Shown: one piece after another, positions 13,199 through 25,757 of the stretch
How the letters are laid out: the number at the start of each line of letters is the position of its first letter
Position numbering within the stretch: the first letter of the stretch is position 1
Origin: Marsupella aquatica
Lineage: Eukaryota > Marchantiophyta
Reading direction: 5' to 3'
DNA length: 64,000 bases
Assembly (NCBI GenBank): GCA_973895155.1
Contig: OZ316892.1
Location: 20,274,001-20,338,000, forward strand
The notes under the pieces: generated by a model
Told to the model about the DNA's origin: nothing
Seen by the model: only the letters and a program-made list of their open reading frames with translations
Database searches by the model: none
Made by a program: the position numbers and the translations under genes

Positions 13199-13339
13199 GA
13201 TATTGTTTTCAAAGCTTAACAGCATTCCTCGTTGATTTTCCTTTGTTTTCTCAAGTGGGGCATGAATTGATCGGCTCTTTGTTTAATTAAGGGAAACTGC
13301 AACGGTTAGACTTTCTTAGGGTTTTGACACAATCTTGGC

Positions 13340-13640
13340 TAGGTTAACTAGAGTAAGTTAACCGGAGTTAACATTAGTTGACTAGACTCTTCATGAAGGG
13401 ATAACCCCCTTTGTATCCCATGGAGAGAGAACACTTAGGAGAGAACTTTGTGTGTGAGAGAGAGACAGAGCTTGGACCATGGAACTATGGTGATATGTCA
13501 TTTTCATGTTCATAGTGAAACTCTTGGTACGGTTGTGGACATAGCCCTGGCGGGGTGAACCACGTATCTTTGTGTTGGTGTACTTGAGTGCTGAATATGA
13601 TTATGAGATGTCATGCTGTCCATTTTGATCCTACAGACTT
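13340..13640 (+). mobile_element. Probable Ty1/copia-type LTR remnant
   Basis: The segment contains TTGTGGACATAGCC followed closely by GGTGAACCACGTATCTTTG and GTGTTGG. This arrangement is familiar from the 3' part of plant copia LTRs. A diverged echo, TTGTGGACATAGCCTTGATG then GGTGAACCAGGTATCC, lies at about 13803-13846. No gag, integrase or reverse transcriptase frame and no clear LTR boundary were found. Identification is from motif memory only. Confidence 0.3.
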
Positions 13641-16203
13641 GCCTAACATATAAAGGAGTTTGGGAGAGTTCCTTGTTGAGACTCATGCTCATTTGTTGGA
13701 GAGCAAGCTAGGCTGGAGCTAGACTAGCTATCTTAGAGCTTGTATTTAGAGGCTTGGTTTGTCTATGGTGGCCAAAGTTTAGTAAATCTCCTGCATGTAT
13801 TCTTGTGGACATAGCCTTGATGAAGGTGAACCAGGTATCCATGATGTTGGTGTGATGTGTGTTTGTTGGTTTCTCATATATAATGTTGTCAGACATCTCA
13901 ACCAAGTTTATTGTAAGGGTCAGTGGAAGCTTCTTCACAAGCAATTTAACAAAGTCAAAATGGATTAGTCTAGAGGTGGGGTTGGGAAAGAGTATATGTA
14001 TCTCATTGGCCATTCCTTGTTGTTTTTGGTAATGGGTAACAGTGACACAGAGTGCGTCGAGGGTAAATCACTAGCCTCATGGAATAAACCATGTCCAAGA
14101 GTCTTGACAAGCCCCTGCCAATCTTAGTTCAAGTTTTTAGACACTAATGACAACAAAATGAGCCTTTGCACAATTTGTATGTAGCTTACTAGTTGGAATT
14201 CCTCGTAATGCTACTATGTAACAATTACGTTGTAAGTTACCAGACTTCCGATTATGGGGCCTCCCGTGTGGAGCCCCTATGGAAATAACTAAATTGTGTA
14301 TATCTTGTCTGTTCCACAGCACAACCGCCTGAGTGACTTTCCCGGGTACTTGGTTTTTTTCTAAAGATTCAAGTATTCACATAAACATTATGATGATACA
14401 CTTTTCCTTCAATGTTGCAATCAACCTGGCAATCAACAGTGACCCGTTCAATTTGTGATTTGAATGAGGAACAAATGCACACCCCTTTGGCTTTAATCAA
14501 GGGGCCAAGTTAAGAGCATAGATATATACTCCATATATTGAAAGAAATAATTGACCACTGTTGTATAGCTCTCTCCTCTTCATTTTTGTTAAGCAAAGAT
14601 GACATTCACAACAGCATGCCCATAACCATCCAACGATCAAATAGTTGACACAAAGATATATGTGATTCACCTCCACATGAGGCTAATCCATAGTAACACA
14701 CAAGAGATTATTTGCACTCTAGGTCAACCGACCATACCAAACATCCATAGCACAAGTTCTCCTTATCTCTCAACTGGCTCTGTAACAATGAGCCTGAGTT
14801 AAGTCTCCTATCCAAGAAAACACCACTTGGGATATAGAGTGTACATAACATGACTAACCTGACCTAGTCTGCAACTAAGGTTAGCCCTAACTACGGTATA
14901 GACGTAACTCTAGACCTAAGAGTTAATCCTAAAAAGTTTGATCTATGCTGTAAGTTGGTTTGTTGACTAGCAAAGGAGTTAAAATGCTAAAAATTGGGTT
15001 CAATACCAGAATGTTTTTCCACAAATTTGTATGTCTTTCACTAAATTCTATAAAGACCTGTACTGATTTTCACATGATGGGTCAAAAAAACACGTGAGAA
15101 CCCAGGGAAGGACCAGGTTTGTGACCAGGTTTGTTAGCTCCTAAATGAACATGTCCCTCACGAGAGGTATTATAGATGAGAAAAGATAAATGATTATTAT
15201 AGTTTTTACAATGAAAACAAAGTTTGACTATGCTTTTATAGAGAAGCCATATGACCTTCTCAGAATGCCCAATTGTTTTAGCGTTGAAGGATTTCTGGTT
15301 TAATGTATGATGGCTTGCTCATTATTTTTCATCTGAAATTGGGGTGACACCCTTGGATATAATTTATTAACTCAATTTCCTAAGTTTTAATCACCCCCTT
15401 TCATTTCTGAATTTAGCCTTTAAGTACAATGCCACTAAAAAGGTTTGAATTTATAACATTTACACAATTTTTATTGTATTTATAAATATGTCACAATTTT
15501 CATATATATACATTAATTTGTGTACTTGACATCTATATACAAAATAGTGACATATTTGTAAATATAAACAACACGTAATTATTTGTCAATTAGAACAACT
15601 TTAGTGACAAAGACTTGCTGAAATGCTCTTTCTGAATTTAAGCTTCTATATAATTATCTCATGTGTATATGTATTGGAAAATCCTTTCGATTGTTTTACC
15701 TGAATTAAGATTACACTAGTCATGGATAGTGCATCTGGTAGGGATTAACCATTGACCTCCCACACAAGAGTACTAAACATTGGGCTTGACTCTGTAGAAC
15801 TTTTCCTTGAAATGACTCTGTAGAACTTTTAAGTCTCTATGAACCATATTATGTTTTCATTCCAAACGAGAGTGCACACAATTGTACTTGCTTCAATGTA
15901 TTCTCTGAAAATACATGTATATACACAAATAGTATTGTATCATTAGCATTACTTGTAATTACTATTTTTGCTGCCAATTTACATGGACTTGCACTAATAG
16001 TCTTACTCGTTACCATAAGTGTACACATTAAATCTATATAAAAAATTGTCGTGTTTAGGAACACCTTACTTTTTGATTCATACCATCATTTCAGGTGTAA
16101 ATAATTCTCCTTTTATAATGCTGCAGTCGAAATGGGAGCAGCTATGAACTTAAGTTATTTTGGTCCAGTTTGCTAGAGATACTCCAAAGCTTGCAAGCGT
16201 CAA

Positions 16204-16318
16204 AAATACATACCACCTGCCCTAATTGATACAAATACAGGAGGTTAAACTCAATGTCTCAATAGGAATCCTCTGATATTGTCTGTTTTCAAAATACATA
16301 CCACCTGCCCTAATTTCT
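16204..16318. repeat. Spaced direct repeat beside the 31-bp inverted repeat
   Basis: AAAATACATACCACCTGCCC occurs at about 16204 and 16291, about 87 bp apart. The repeats flank the 31-bp arm at 16239-16269, which suggests a patchwork of element fragments. Confidence 0.6.
16239..16269 (-). repeat. 31-bp partner arm of the inverted repeat at 13168-13198
   Basis: This is an exact reverse complement of 13168-13198. It begins AGGAGGTTAAACTCAATG and ends TCTCAATAGGAAT. Confidence 0.8.
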
Positions 16319-17116
16319 TCCACTACTATATTGTACATGTACATGATTGAGGCACGATTACCCAAAGAGATATGTAAACCTAGCGTGTAGCATACTTATC
16401 ACTCTAGCTAGCATAGTCTGTGGGCGTGTGGCGCCAACTTTGAGTTGAAGCAGTCATTAAAATTCACGAGAACTCCTATGCACCTATTATGACGTTGTTC
16501 TTCTCACAGACTCACACTCATGTAAGGGTCAGTTGTTTTCTAAAATCTTCAAGAGAATAATTGACTAACGTAAGATTCCTACAACAAGGTTTTGGATTAG
16601 GTAGCACACCTACATCGTCATTACAGACGATAAAACCAAATGTAGCAGCTGCCCCAAACTAAAATTAAATTTAACTCATTTGAAACATTGACTATACCAT
16701 TCCGTAATTATGTAAGCTGGTTTAGGTTTACTTACCGTACCTTTTATTTACTCTTACCAGCTTGGGAGATCCCTCCATAATGAGCTTACGCTCTCAATTT
16801 TGAGGAATTTTCAGCGGGAAATTTTTTAATCAATTGCTACTAATTACAAATTAGTGTATTGGACTGGCATTATACATGGCAGTACGTTAGTTAAGATGTG
16901 GCGTCCTGGAGATTACTATTGAACTAGCACAGATTCATGACGAAACCCAAGCTGGAATCTCATTTCATAAAAATGAGTCACCAGCCTACCTGCCCAGTTC
17001 TTCTTAGAGCATCTACACTGGTGTCCACAATCAGGATCTAGCTGGTTATTAGCATCCTTTTCCAGAGGGTCGGCTTTCTTTCCATTTTAATTCACTGGTT
17101 CATGCAATCCTAATGT

Positions 17117-17223
17117 TTATGCAGATAGGTCATGAGAGGAAATCCAGACTGGCAATTCAGGAATTTTTATTTTTGCAGATGGGTAGAGAGAGGAAATGCA
17201 AACTAGCAGATCAAGCATTTTTG
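17117..17223. repeat. Imperfect tandem duplication of about 55 bp
   Basis: Two related units each carry TGCAGAT-GGT, GAGAGGAAAT and a run of T. They create a short repetitive plus-strand open frame without known motifs. Confidence 0.55.
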
Positions 17224-18819
17224 GCGGGCTCGAAAAAGGTCTTTCCCGGCTTGGCAACCTGCATCAATGCTTGTTGCTCTCCCACATGCACAAATCTTGA
17301 CTGTTCCTTGGTACTCTCCACAGTACAGGCTGCAACCATCATGTGCTTTGTGACTGGAGCATGCTTGAATGGCAGCCATTGGTGAATATGATTTTTGTTT
17401 GCAATGGGATAGCTCAACAATCTTAGCCTGCATTTGTGTTGCTTGCAGGTCCGTTTACCAGCCCGCAGTTGGTAACCCGGTGCGGATCCTCTTACATCAC
17501 TGGCTATTTGCACACCCTCTTTTCATTTGCCCAACAAAATGGGGGGTGAAGCCCATAAAAAAAGACCTGGCCTTGTAGCTTTTGCTTTTTCAAGTGAGAC
17601 AGTGAGGGTCAAGCTCCAAGAGAAGGATCTAACCTTCCCCAAACAGACATAGTCAATCTTGGCTAATCAAACGGACAAGACAACCTGGTGGAAGACTACT
17701 AGCCTAGCAGAAATTTAATCTCAGATTTGACAAGCACAACAACACGGAAATGAATGAAAGGCCTAGAAAGAAGCAAGGTACCTCCAGTAAGGAGTAGCTG
17801 GCCTGAGACCAGTAGCTCCAGGCATGATGACAATTCCAAAATAGGGACCTGCCTGGGACAGAGGACACACTTAACATCCCCGCTCACATTTTGGTCGCCC
17901 ATTAAGCAAGTACAATCCTTTCGGCAATCAGCCTCTAGCAAAAGGTTTTACCCTTGGTGAGGAGATCAGCGGACCACAGTTTAGTCCTACTTAATATCCT
18001 TCAATATCCAATTTAATATCTCTTTACAGTCTATAGTGTGGGAAAAGATGGCAGGTTGGACCTCTACATTTGCCAAAATGCTCCAATTGATTTTTGCAAT
18101 CAGGATGGCTGCATTTTACTCACAATGTCACAAAGAATGTTCTTAATTAGTCTACTTTCTATCTAAGGTGCACAGAGGACCATTATTATCTTCCTAAGCT
18201 GCAGGGTATGATAATATCAAGCCATTTGAGGAAATTGTGCAAACATAAGTACTTGTCCAGACATCTTTCAAATATATTGCTAAATATTTGAGGCCAGAGA
18301 CAAGTAAGAAATCACACAATTATTTATGCATTTTCAACATATTCAAATGATTGTCTATCTTTCAAGAAAAGCCAGAAGAACCAATTTCTAAGGTGCATCA
18401 AAATACAAACGAGGTGTAGAGACCACAAACACCAAACTGAAAAGAAGAGGGCAAACACAACCCTGGGATACAAGGCATCATTTTTGTGAAAGAGCAACTC
18501 CAGTCTTGTCATCAGATTGCCACCATGAAGTACGATCTCAGTTTGGACAAAAAGGAAAGTCCAATCCTGTCAGATCACAAAAAATTGACTAAGTTTAGAA
18601 TTTGTGGCTGATCAACTCAACATTTTGGGGTCCTTGTGAAACCTGAAAGAATTTACTGTCCTGTGCAGTCTAATGCCTGATAAAGTTTGAGACTTTGCTG
18701 AGATCAAATACTCCATTTCCAATGAGCACAAAAGATGGTCAAATGTTATAAATCACAAATACACTTAACTTTTGGGAAATTTTGTGTGGGTCAACTGAAA
18801 AGCAGTGTTCAAGCCAATC

Positions 18820-18929
18820 AAGTTGTCAAGCCACCAAGGAGACCTGTCCGATCATATAAATGAAACACACTGCCAAGTTGTCAAGCCACCAAGGAGACCT
18901 GTCCAGTAATATATACAAAACACTCTGCA
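18820..18929. repeat. Tandem duplication with a 55-bp period
   Basis: AAGTTGTCAAGCCACCAAGG starts at about 18820 and 18875, and GAGACCTGTCC follows in both copies. Noncoding. Confidence 0.8.
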
Positions 18930-21099
18930 AACTATAAGCAGACCGTTTCCAGGTCACACTTCAGTCAAAAGTGTAAACATTGCTAAACATTGCTATCAGA
19001 GTCAATTTCACATTTTGAACAAATACATCCAAGCTTTGCTAGTCTGTCTGGGTTTCACAGATAACATGGAGGTCCATCCTGGCTTCAGTTGGCACAAGAA
19101 TAATTGGAAATATTTGATCTAACAATGGTTGTCATGACACTTCTAATTAATGGGGTCGAGCAATTATGAAGGTCCTGAGGTGCCTGAAGAGGGCCAGTTG
19201 ACACTGAAACACGTGTTCAGCACCAGCTGTTAATGTTGTGTTCAGGTGGACTTGCATGACTGGCCCCCATCTCATTCCTTGCTCCTAACTCCCAAGAGAA
19301 GAATTGTCCAACCGTAGCTTTGTGAATGTCGCCCATCTATTATGGTGTACCTTTGCCTGTTACATGCTCTCACAGTTTACCTCGAACTTCCTCTTTTGGT
19401 TGGCTCCATGGGTTCGCATCCTTGCAATATCGAGTAATAGACAGAATGATGAGGATCACATGCTTTCGCTGTCCCATTCGAAGTATTTATTGCAACTCTG
19501 CACTCATGGACGCTCGTAGACCAGCTGAAACAACAATACGTCTTTGAGCATCCGTAGGCTGTCCTTTGAGACCAAAATTGACGAGTTGCGAATTTCCAAA
19601 CCAATCGGGCATGACGTCTAACTATCATTGAAACGTACACTATGGAATTGTTTCATTTGTGACCACATGTATGTAAGAAGGGGCAACTAGTACATCTTCT
19701 TCTGTAGTTATATGGGCGAACTGAGGAAAACATTAAAAAGAAACTCCTTGCGTTCGTTAGCTAATGCTCTAGTTTCGTTTCTCAGTTACGTGATCTCAAC
19801 ACTTTTGTGAACTCTTTAATGAGTCTAAGTATCTGAAGCCGCCTTGTTATTGTTGAGAGATGATAGATAGGTTATTTGGACCTCCGAAACGTCTTCTAGA
19901 GAAGCTGGGGTTTTAGTACAGAAATATTTTTGACGTCTTCAAATCAGATGCTTTATGATACTCGTTCGGGTTTTGGATCGAGTACGCAGTGTTAAAGTTG
20001 CCTGTGATGCTATTCAATTCATTTTTTATCAGGACCAGCTTGACCGACAAACAATGTTACTACGTGGCATTCTGATACATTGTCTATTGAAGGTTTGGAT
20101 CACGGTTGGAATTGTTTGCCCACTGGTCTAATTTGTCTGCTTGGACCTAACACCCGTTCAATTAAAAGTGTTGGCCTTCGCCGTTGTGGCGGTGCTGCTT
20201 CGAGGCGGTCACTGCAGTTCATCCCACTTTAATTATTTTATGTTATCGGCTGTTTTTCTTCAACCTTCTGGTATAGTTTTGAGTTACCATCTCTTAGGTC
20301 GTCAGTTAAGGCTGCCTGTCCCCATCACCGACCTGCGTGACTCTCAATCGGAAGATTTTTTTTGACTGCCTCACTCCGGCTTTTCTTTGCCTGCTTGCAG
20401 GCCCAAACCAAACACCTGTTACTGATTAACTTTCGGTTACCTTTCCTTTCATTTCGCCACCTGTAAAGTTATAGGCTGCCAGTCGCCAATCTACATTCTG
20501 ATCAGGAAGTCAAACGGTTCCCTCAGTATACTTTATTTTTTGGGCCATCTCTCCGTGGATACTCCCCTCTTGTACCAGAAACTCACTTTCTTGCCTCCCC
20601 CATGCACTTGTCAGTGGTTAACATTGTAGGGACATAACCTGACTTCGTGTCCATTGAAATTATTGGCTACCAGCGAATTTTACACAAACAACTTACGGGG
20701 TAGACGACTTGTCTTGTAATGAAACTTGCTCGCTTTCAGAGGCGTCATCCAGACCGCAAACAATAGTAATGAACCTGGCTAGCTTTCAGTGAGACTTGAT
20801 CCAGACATGTGCTATTACACAAGATTCGCAACGTCTGCTTTACGAGAATTAGTCATGGTAGCTACTAGAAATGATTCAACCTATAAAAGTAAGGAGCACA
20901 TGACGGCCAAGCCGAGAAAATGTTATCTTGGCTGTGTAACTCTACAGGTCTACCTTTTCCAAGGATGTTTTCTGGGTGAGAATGAGAATCTTATTTGAGT
21001 GAATGACTCCAACTTTGTATATACAACGCGCATTGCTAAGTGGCAGTACACAATGGGACTGCTTATGGACTGGTAATAAATCATTTTCTATTTGAATAT

Positions 21100-22543
21100 T
21101 TATAAAAGTTCAATCTTTTTCCGCTTGGTCTGAGACTCATCGCTTTGGCACTCCTGGTGGTCAGAACAAGATACTTGCCGATTTTCTTTAGCCCTCCTTA
21201 GGTTTAACAATCCGTTCACGTCATTCTTACCGATCTTATCCTCTTCGTCAGTATCACTATCAGAACTGTTGTCTGAAGAAGCTGTACAATCGTCCACCTT
21301 CAGGACTTGACCACTTGCTTCTAACTCTGCTGCTGCTAAAGCCTCTGGGGTGTTCAGCTCAGCAACTCCTAAGGCAAGGTCCTGTTCATTCACACATCTG
21401 ATCAGGACTCTGAAGAAAGAGGGAAATACAATTGTGGATAACAGATCACCAAATCCTTGGAACATCACCGTTTGATGCAAACAGAACGATAAGAAGTCAC
21501 ATCCAATCCCACTTATTCCCTTCTCCCGCATGTCAACCATATTCTTTGGAGCAAAGCTTTGGAAAGTTATGGAATCCGAAAGCAAACTACTGTACGTACA
21601 AAAGCAGTACAAATTGACCTATCCCACATGATACGACTGAGAGCATACACAGATTCAACTGAGAACAACTCACCATTTCCACATAGCGCGCTTCTGAATC
21701 ACTTACTGACTCGATGTTGAACTCCTCCGTTCCTCTCTCCTGCATATAATCATTCTCATTACACTACTCTGCGCATATGTATGTGCCATATGGCATGGCT
21801 AAGTTCCAGAATCAAAAGCAGAGATAGACACCCAACACTTGCCCTCAGAACTATTGCCAGCTATGTGCTTAAAGTCCAATTGCAACTTCGTGACCTCCCG
21901 AAATATCTCAAATTAGTTTCCAAACGTGGCTGTCCAACTGACCTCGATGTCTGAAAAAAGCTTGCGATTCGCCTGATCCATAGCTGGAAGAAAGGACTTA
22001 ATCCTTCCCAGTACTGCAGCAGAACAAGTCTTCAGAATTAATCACTCTCTACGAGCTAATCGAAAATAAGGAGACAAAAAATTATTGTCAGACGTAGAAC
22101 CTCAGTCGTCAATTCTGGACATGCTTTTAAACAAGAGACCTTTTCCGGCAGAGTATGTATCCTGCAGACACTTCATAAACCTAGAAGTAATCGTGTTGGA
22201 CAGAAAACCTACCGCTGCTTTCTGGCATTGCGGTGATCACCGGTGGCTCCCTTTTGGAAAAATCTTCTCCATTCTTGCACACCAGCAACCGTTTTTCTGG
22301 GGGACAACATTCAGCACCAGAAGGTTTCAATAACGGGAAGAAATTTGTCACGAATGCAGCCAAGAGAGCCCTACCAGAAGAATAAATCAATCATATACTG
22401 CACGCATTCGTACGAGACGCAACGGACAGGAATCCCATGAAAGCCACACCTAACACAGTCGATTTGCTCTCCAGCTGAAGAAGATCCTTATTTGAGAGAG
22501 GCTCCTTTGAGGGCGAAGAGGAAGATTGCTTGCTGGGTCCCAT
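21100..22543 (-). CDS. NOPCHAP1-like (DUF4598) nucleolar snoRNP assembly chaperone
   Basis: NOPCHAP1 in animals bridges the snoRNP protein NOP58 to the R2TP chaperone; the same role here is inferred. The coding exons are 22450-22543, 21943-22013, 21674-21739 and 21100-21381, giving 170 residues with matching phases and GT-AG borders. The core reads VLGRIKSFLPAMDQAN, FNIES, then EMDLALGVAELNTPEAL, which fits my memory of the DUF4598 pattern (FLP.M..AN, FNIE, EMD.AL). The C-terminal half is acidic and serine-rich (SSDNSSDSDTDEED) and ends with a basic KRKK, consistent with a nuclear/nucleolar protein. The start is the ATG of MGPSKQSSSSP, the only one that splices in phase to the conserved exon. 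The gene is intact. Gene model confidence is high; family name is moderate to high. Confidence 0.78.
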
Positions 22544-23425
22544 CGATCGATCAACCGACTCACAACCCAGAGAAAAGTTCTACGGGAAAAGAGATTCAAT
22601 CAGTGCTCGCTCTTGGGTTGTGCGAAAAAACAGAAGCGGGTTGAAGGCGCCGAAGGAAGGAGCAGGGTGCGCGAGCACAGAGAGACAACTAAGAAATGAA
22701 AAGGGGAAGAGAGTATTTGGAGAGAAGCAAACCATCTCCAGCAAGGTGTAGGTATAGTTCGTCTCAGGGTTTAATAAGAAGAGGATGAAGAGGAAGAAGA
22801 ACAGGAGAATCGCTTGCAGGGTTTAAGGAAGGAAAAGGAGCTCCCATAGACCCCTACGTTTGACAAAGTGTTACCTTAGAGCGTTGGAACCTGCATGGAC
22901 CACTCTGGAACGTTATTGTTTGCTTAAATTATACCTTTTTATTTGTTTAATTGTTCACTGGTTTGAGAGTTCATTTTGGAATTCCAAGATCAAAATGTTG
23001 TGGTCCATAGAGGATCACCTTCCAGGGTTTAGGGACAAAGAAAGGAAAAAGATAAAGATAGAAGAACTAAAAGAGCACTCCCAGAGCTCACCAAAGAGCC
23101 TTGCACCAATGGGGAGTCTAGGAAGTTGGTTTGGTGCCTTTGTCCAGATTGGTGAAGAGGCTGATGACCTTGTGGTGCTTCAGAGACCTTCAATCAAAAC
23201 TAAGAAGGCCAATCTCAACTGTTGATCGGCCTCGTCAAGCCCTGCTAGGTTAAGCAGCGCAGGACTGCGGGTGTCAGTTCAAAAAGTCATAGTGCGGGAC
23301 TTTAGGGTGTGCACACCAGGGCATGGTGGGGGTTCCCAAACTGGACCTGTAGGCTTTGCCACTATACTTGCTCCCAAACAAGCCTGATAGCGGACTAGTG
23401 CAAGTGCTCTAAACCCTCTAACCTT

Positions 23426-23669
23426 CTAAGTGGGGTCATTTTCGCAGAAGTGACACATCACGTACAGTCACTTATAGGGTTTTTTAATCATTGTAAGAAA
23501 CACTTTTAAGGACGTTAGTCAAAAGAAACTAAAGGCTTTTAATTGAGAATGTCATTTGTCATCACACACTATTGGTTTTGTACAACTTTATTTAAAGTGA
23601 TTAAGGGGGTCATAAATAACCCAATGCGTCACATGTGATGTATGGCCCTCCATGTAGTGAGCCCTTGAG
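23426..23669. mobile_element. Relict copy of the hAT-like MITE at 29169-29496
   Basis: Both ends match the intact element. The left end has GGGGTCATTTTCGCAGAAGT and GACACATCACGT; the right end has GATGTATGGCCCTCCATGTA and GTGAGCCCTTGAG. The interior is shorter and diverged. Flanking octamers CTAACCTT and CTAAAATA agree at 5 of 8 positions, which would fit a decayed 8-bp target duplication. Confidence 0.6.
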
Positions 23670-24088
23670 CTAAAATAACTTACATTACCATCTCTCCTCT
23701 CCTATGTGATATCACCACCATTGTTCCAGAAGTTGTGGGAGTACAAAGTAATCACTTTTTAAAATTTTGCTTAGAACATTATTTGAACTAAGTATGATGA
23801 CCTGGATCCACCGTGAAAGCCAATGTCAGTTTGCAAACTAGCTAGACCTGTCAGTTTTGGGGAGGTGGAATCTGGCAAAAATTTGCATCTAAAAATACAC
23901 TGGTCTCGACTCTTATTGAAATGCTGAGTAGATAAACTGAGAGACAACTCTCAACTCAGCCAGGATCCAAGCCTAACAGTGGACTCACCTGATTTGAGCA
24001 CACTCTGCTCACCCTGGATCTGTCAGTGCCTAAATAACAATCTACTCACCCATTTGACTACACTCAACTCTCCCTGAGGTGTATGCTG

Positions 24089-24230
24089 GATGGACCCCCA
24101 ATATGCAATGTGTTACTTGATGGGAGCCTTGAGTGATCCAGTCCTTTGATAGACTTTGGTAGACATTAAATCAACATACCAAAATCTCAGGGGTTTCATC
24201 AAGTAACACTTTTCTATTTGGGGGTCCATC
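24089..24230. mobile_element. 142-bp foldback element (MITE-like)
   Basis: The left end, GATGGACCCCCAATATGC then GTGTTACTTGATG, is mirrored by the right end, CATCAAGTAACAC then TTTGGGGGTCCATC. This gives imperfect terminal inverted repeats of about 34 bp around a loop of about 75 bp. I see no target duplication and no coding capacity. Confidence 0.6.
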
Positions 24231-24390
24231 AAGCAAATATCTCTCTCCATGGATCAGTGCCTAAATAACAATCTGGTCCTTCCCCTTAGCTTTCAACATG
24301 TCTCTGTTTGTCCAGAGATACTTTTACGCCCTATCGGATGCTCTTCTCTTAATGTTAGCACTAATTTGCAAACAGAATCTACAATTGGGG

Positions 24391-24500
24391 TCTAGGCTTC
24401 TAGAGTAACTCTAGGGCCCCACCAAATGTATGTGGATGGAGTCCATGAGATGTATTGTATGTCAACATGATCATGCATGGCTGCTGATTTTTGTCATCAT
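24391..24500 (+). repeat. Dispersed TCTAGAG-motif repeat, copy 1
   Basis: TCTAGGCTTCTAGAGT is followed by GTGGATGGAGTCCATGAGAT and TGATCATGCAT. The same order of motifs recurs at about 30404-30510. Shorter inverted relatives occur near 38301 and 52543. Confidence 0.45.
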
Positions 24501-24699
24501 CTCTACTCTTATTCAAAGAATGGGCATTCAGGCAGGTCCTCCCTATACTCCACATTGACCATTTATGTTGTCATATCACTTACCTAGGGTTCCTCTATCC
24601 TCCCTATTCAAGCATGACGGCTTATGGCATTCTTAGTCACAGGATACATTTGGGCCATATCAGGTACTTTTGTCTGTTCGTTCACTTAACCTATGCTTC

Positions 24700-25165
24700 C
24701 TCTATATAGCATGTTCATCTTACTACATGCTTATTTTGACTTATTTAAAATAAGGAGACATTTTAATTTGACTAGTTTATGAAAAACAAGTATTGAAAGA
24801 ATGATTATAAGAAATTTAAAAAATGCACACTTTTTTAAAAATGAGAAAAGTACAATACTTTAAGACATGTGCATTAATTTCAAAGTACTAGTCAATGTAC
24901 TTGTATAACTACCTGAACTTTGTTTTAAAAAAAAATTCTGCTCTATTTGGGGCTCTCTATTTAGGTGACACCTGTTCATTGACTCATCAATGACTAGTGT
25001 AATTGCTTGGTTGAAGGGTCGAACCTCCTCTCATACAAGTAAGGAAATATGCCCCTCAAAATGTTAAGAAAACATGTGGTACCTAATAAAAACTAATGAA
25101 TTTTAAAAAGTTAAAGGGGCTGCCAAAAGTTACTAAATTCTAAATGATACATAGCTAAAACATAG
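24700..25165 (+). repeat. Dispersed repeat, copy A
   Basis: This stretch matches the reverse complement of 39098-39718 over most of its length. Shared landmarks are TATATAGCATGTTCATC, ATGTGCATTAATTTCAA, GGTGACACCTGTTCAT and CTAAAACAT near the far end. No open frame is conserved, so it looks like a non-autonomous element about 465 bp long. The superfamily is not recognised. Confidence 0.65.
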
Positions 25166-25757
25166 GGTGGTTCTCTCGTGTTCCTGAATACTCCAGATTG
25201 ACCTTTTATATCTGATCACTCACCTTTGGTTCCTCTATCCGTCGTGTACTCAAATATGACTTTTATGGCAGTCTGACATACCCTGCAACCTGTCTTTCGA
25301 GAAGTGCCTTTGCTACTTCGCTTTTGAGAACTTGCTGTTAACAAAGTAGGAATCCTCACTTTCTGGCTGTGCTAAACGACGCTTGGCGTGTAGAACAGTT
25401 ACCTACAGTTCTTTTACGGGCTTCTTATGAAGTTCTTTGCTATCATGGAAACGAGATTTGATGCCAACTAGAATCCAGTGTTGGATGAACCTGTTCTGCC
25501 TCTCAAATCATGTAAAATAGAGGACATGGGTTGCCACCAAGAAGCCGCCAAAGTCCCCTTAAGGAGACTACATTCTTCAGATTAAATAATGGACATAACT
25601 CAGACTGTCAAAATTGCAGAGTAGGATGGAGGTGCAAGCCGAGAATATGGCTGTCCGAAGGCCAAAAGAATCGTGCCAATATTGAGAAATCTATAGAATT
25701 GTAAATATCTGACTCTAACTACCTATCCATATCAAAAATCCTTCGTGGATGACAACT

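Larger units (their letters stand above)
8133..21099. other. Long intergenic region between the desaturase and NOPCHAP1-like genes
   Basis: No gene is supported here. From 8.1 to 12.6 kb the minus strand is pyrimidine-rich with microsatellites and tandem duplications, and its start should contain the desaturase leader and promoter. From 12.6 to 17 kb the DNA is A/T-rich and looks like decayed retroelement sequence. From 17 to 21 kb there are short tandem duplications only. Long open frames at 8270-9142(-), 8350-8817(+), 9489-9968(-) and 12179-12592(-) look compositional. Confidence 0.5.
22544..25757. other. Intergenic region between the NOPCHAP1-like and aspartate kinase genes
   Basis: No gene is supported. 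The stretch near 22.6-22.85 kb is purine-rich and probably contains the NOPCHAP1-like promoter and leader. The rest holds a relict foldback element (23426-23669), a small foldback element (24089-24230) and a dispersed repeat (24700-25165). The kinase 3' UTR should lie just left of 25758. Confidence 0.5.

Noticed and set aside
22181-22390. Open frame within intron 1 of the NOPCHAP1-like gene
   Set aside because: The neighbouring exons join in phase without it, and it has no similarity to the family.
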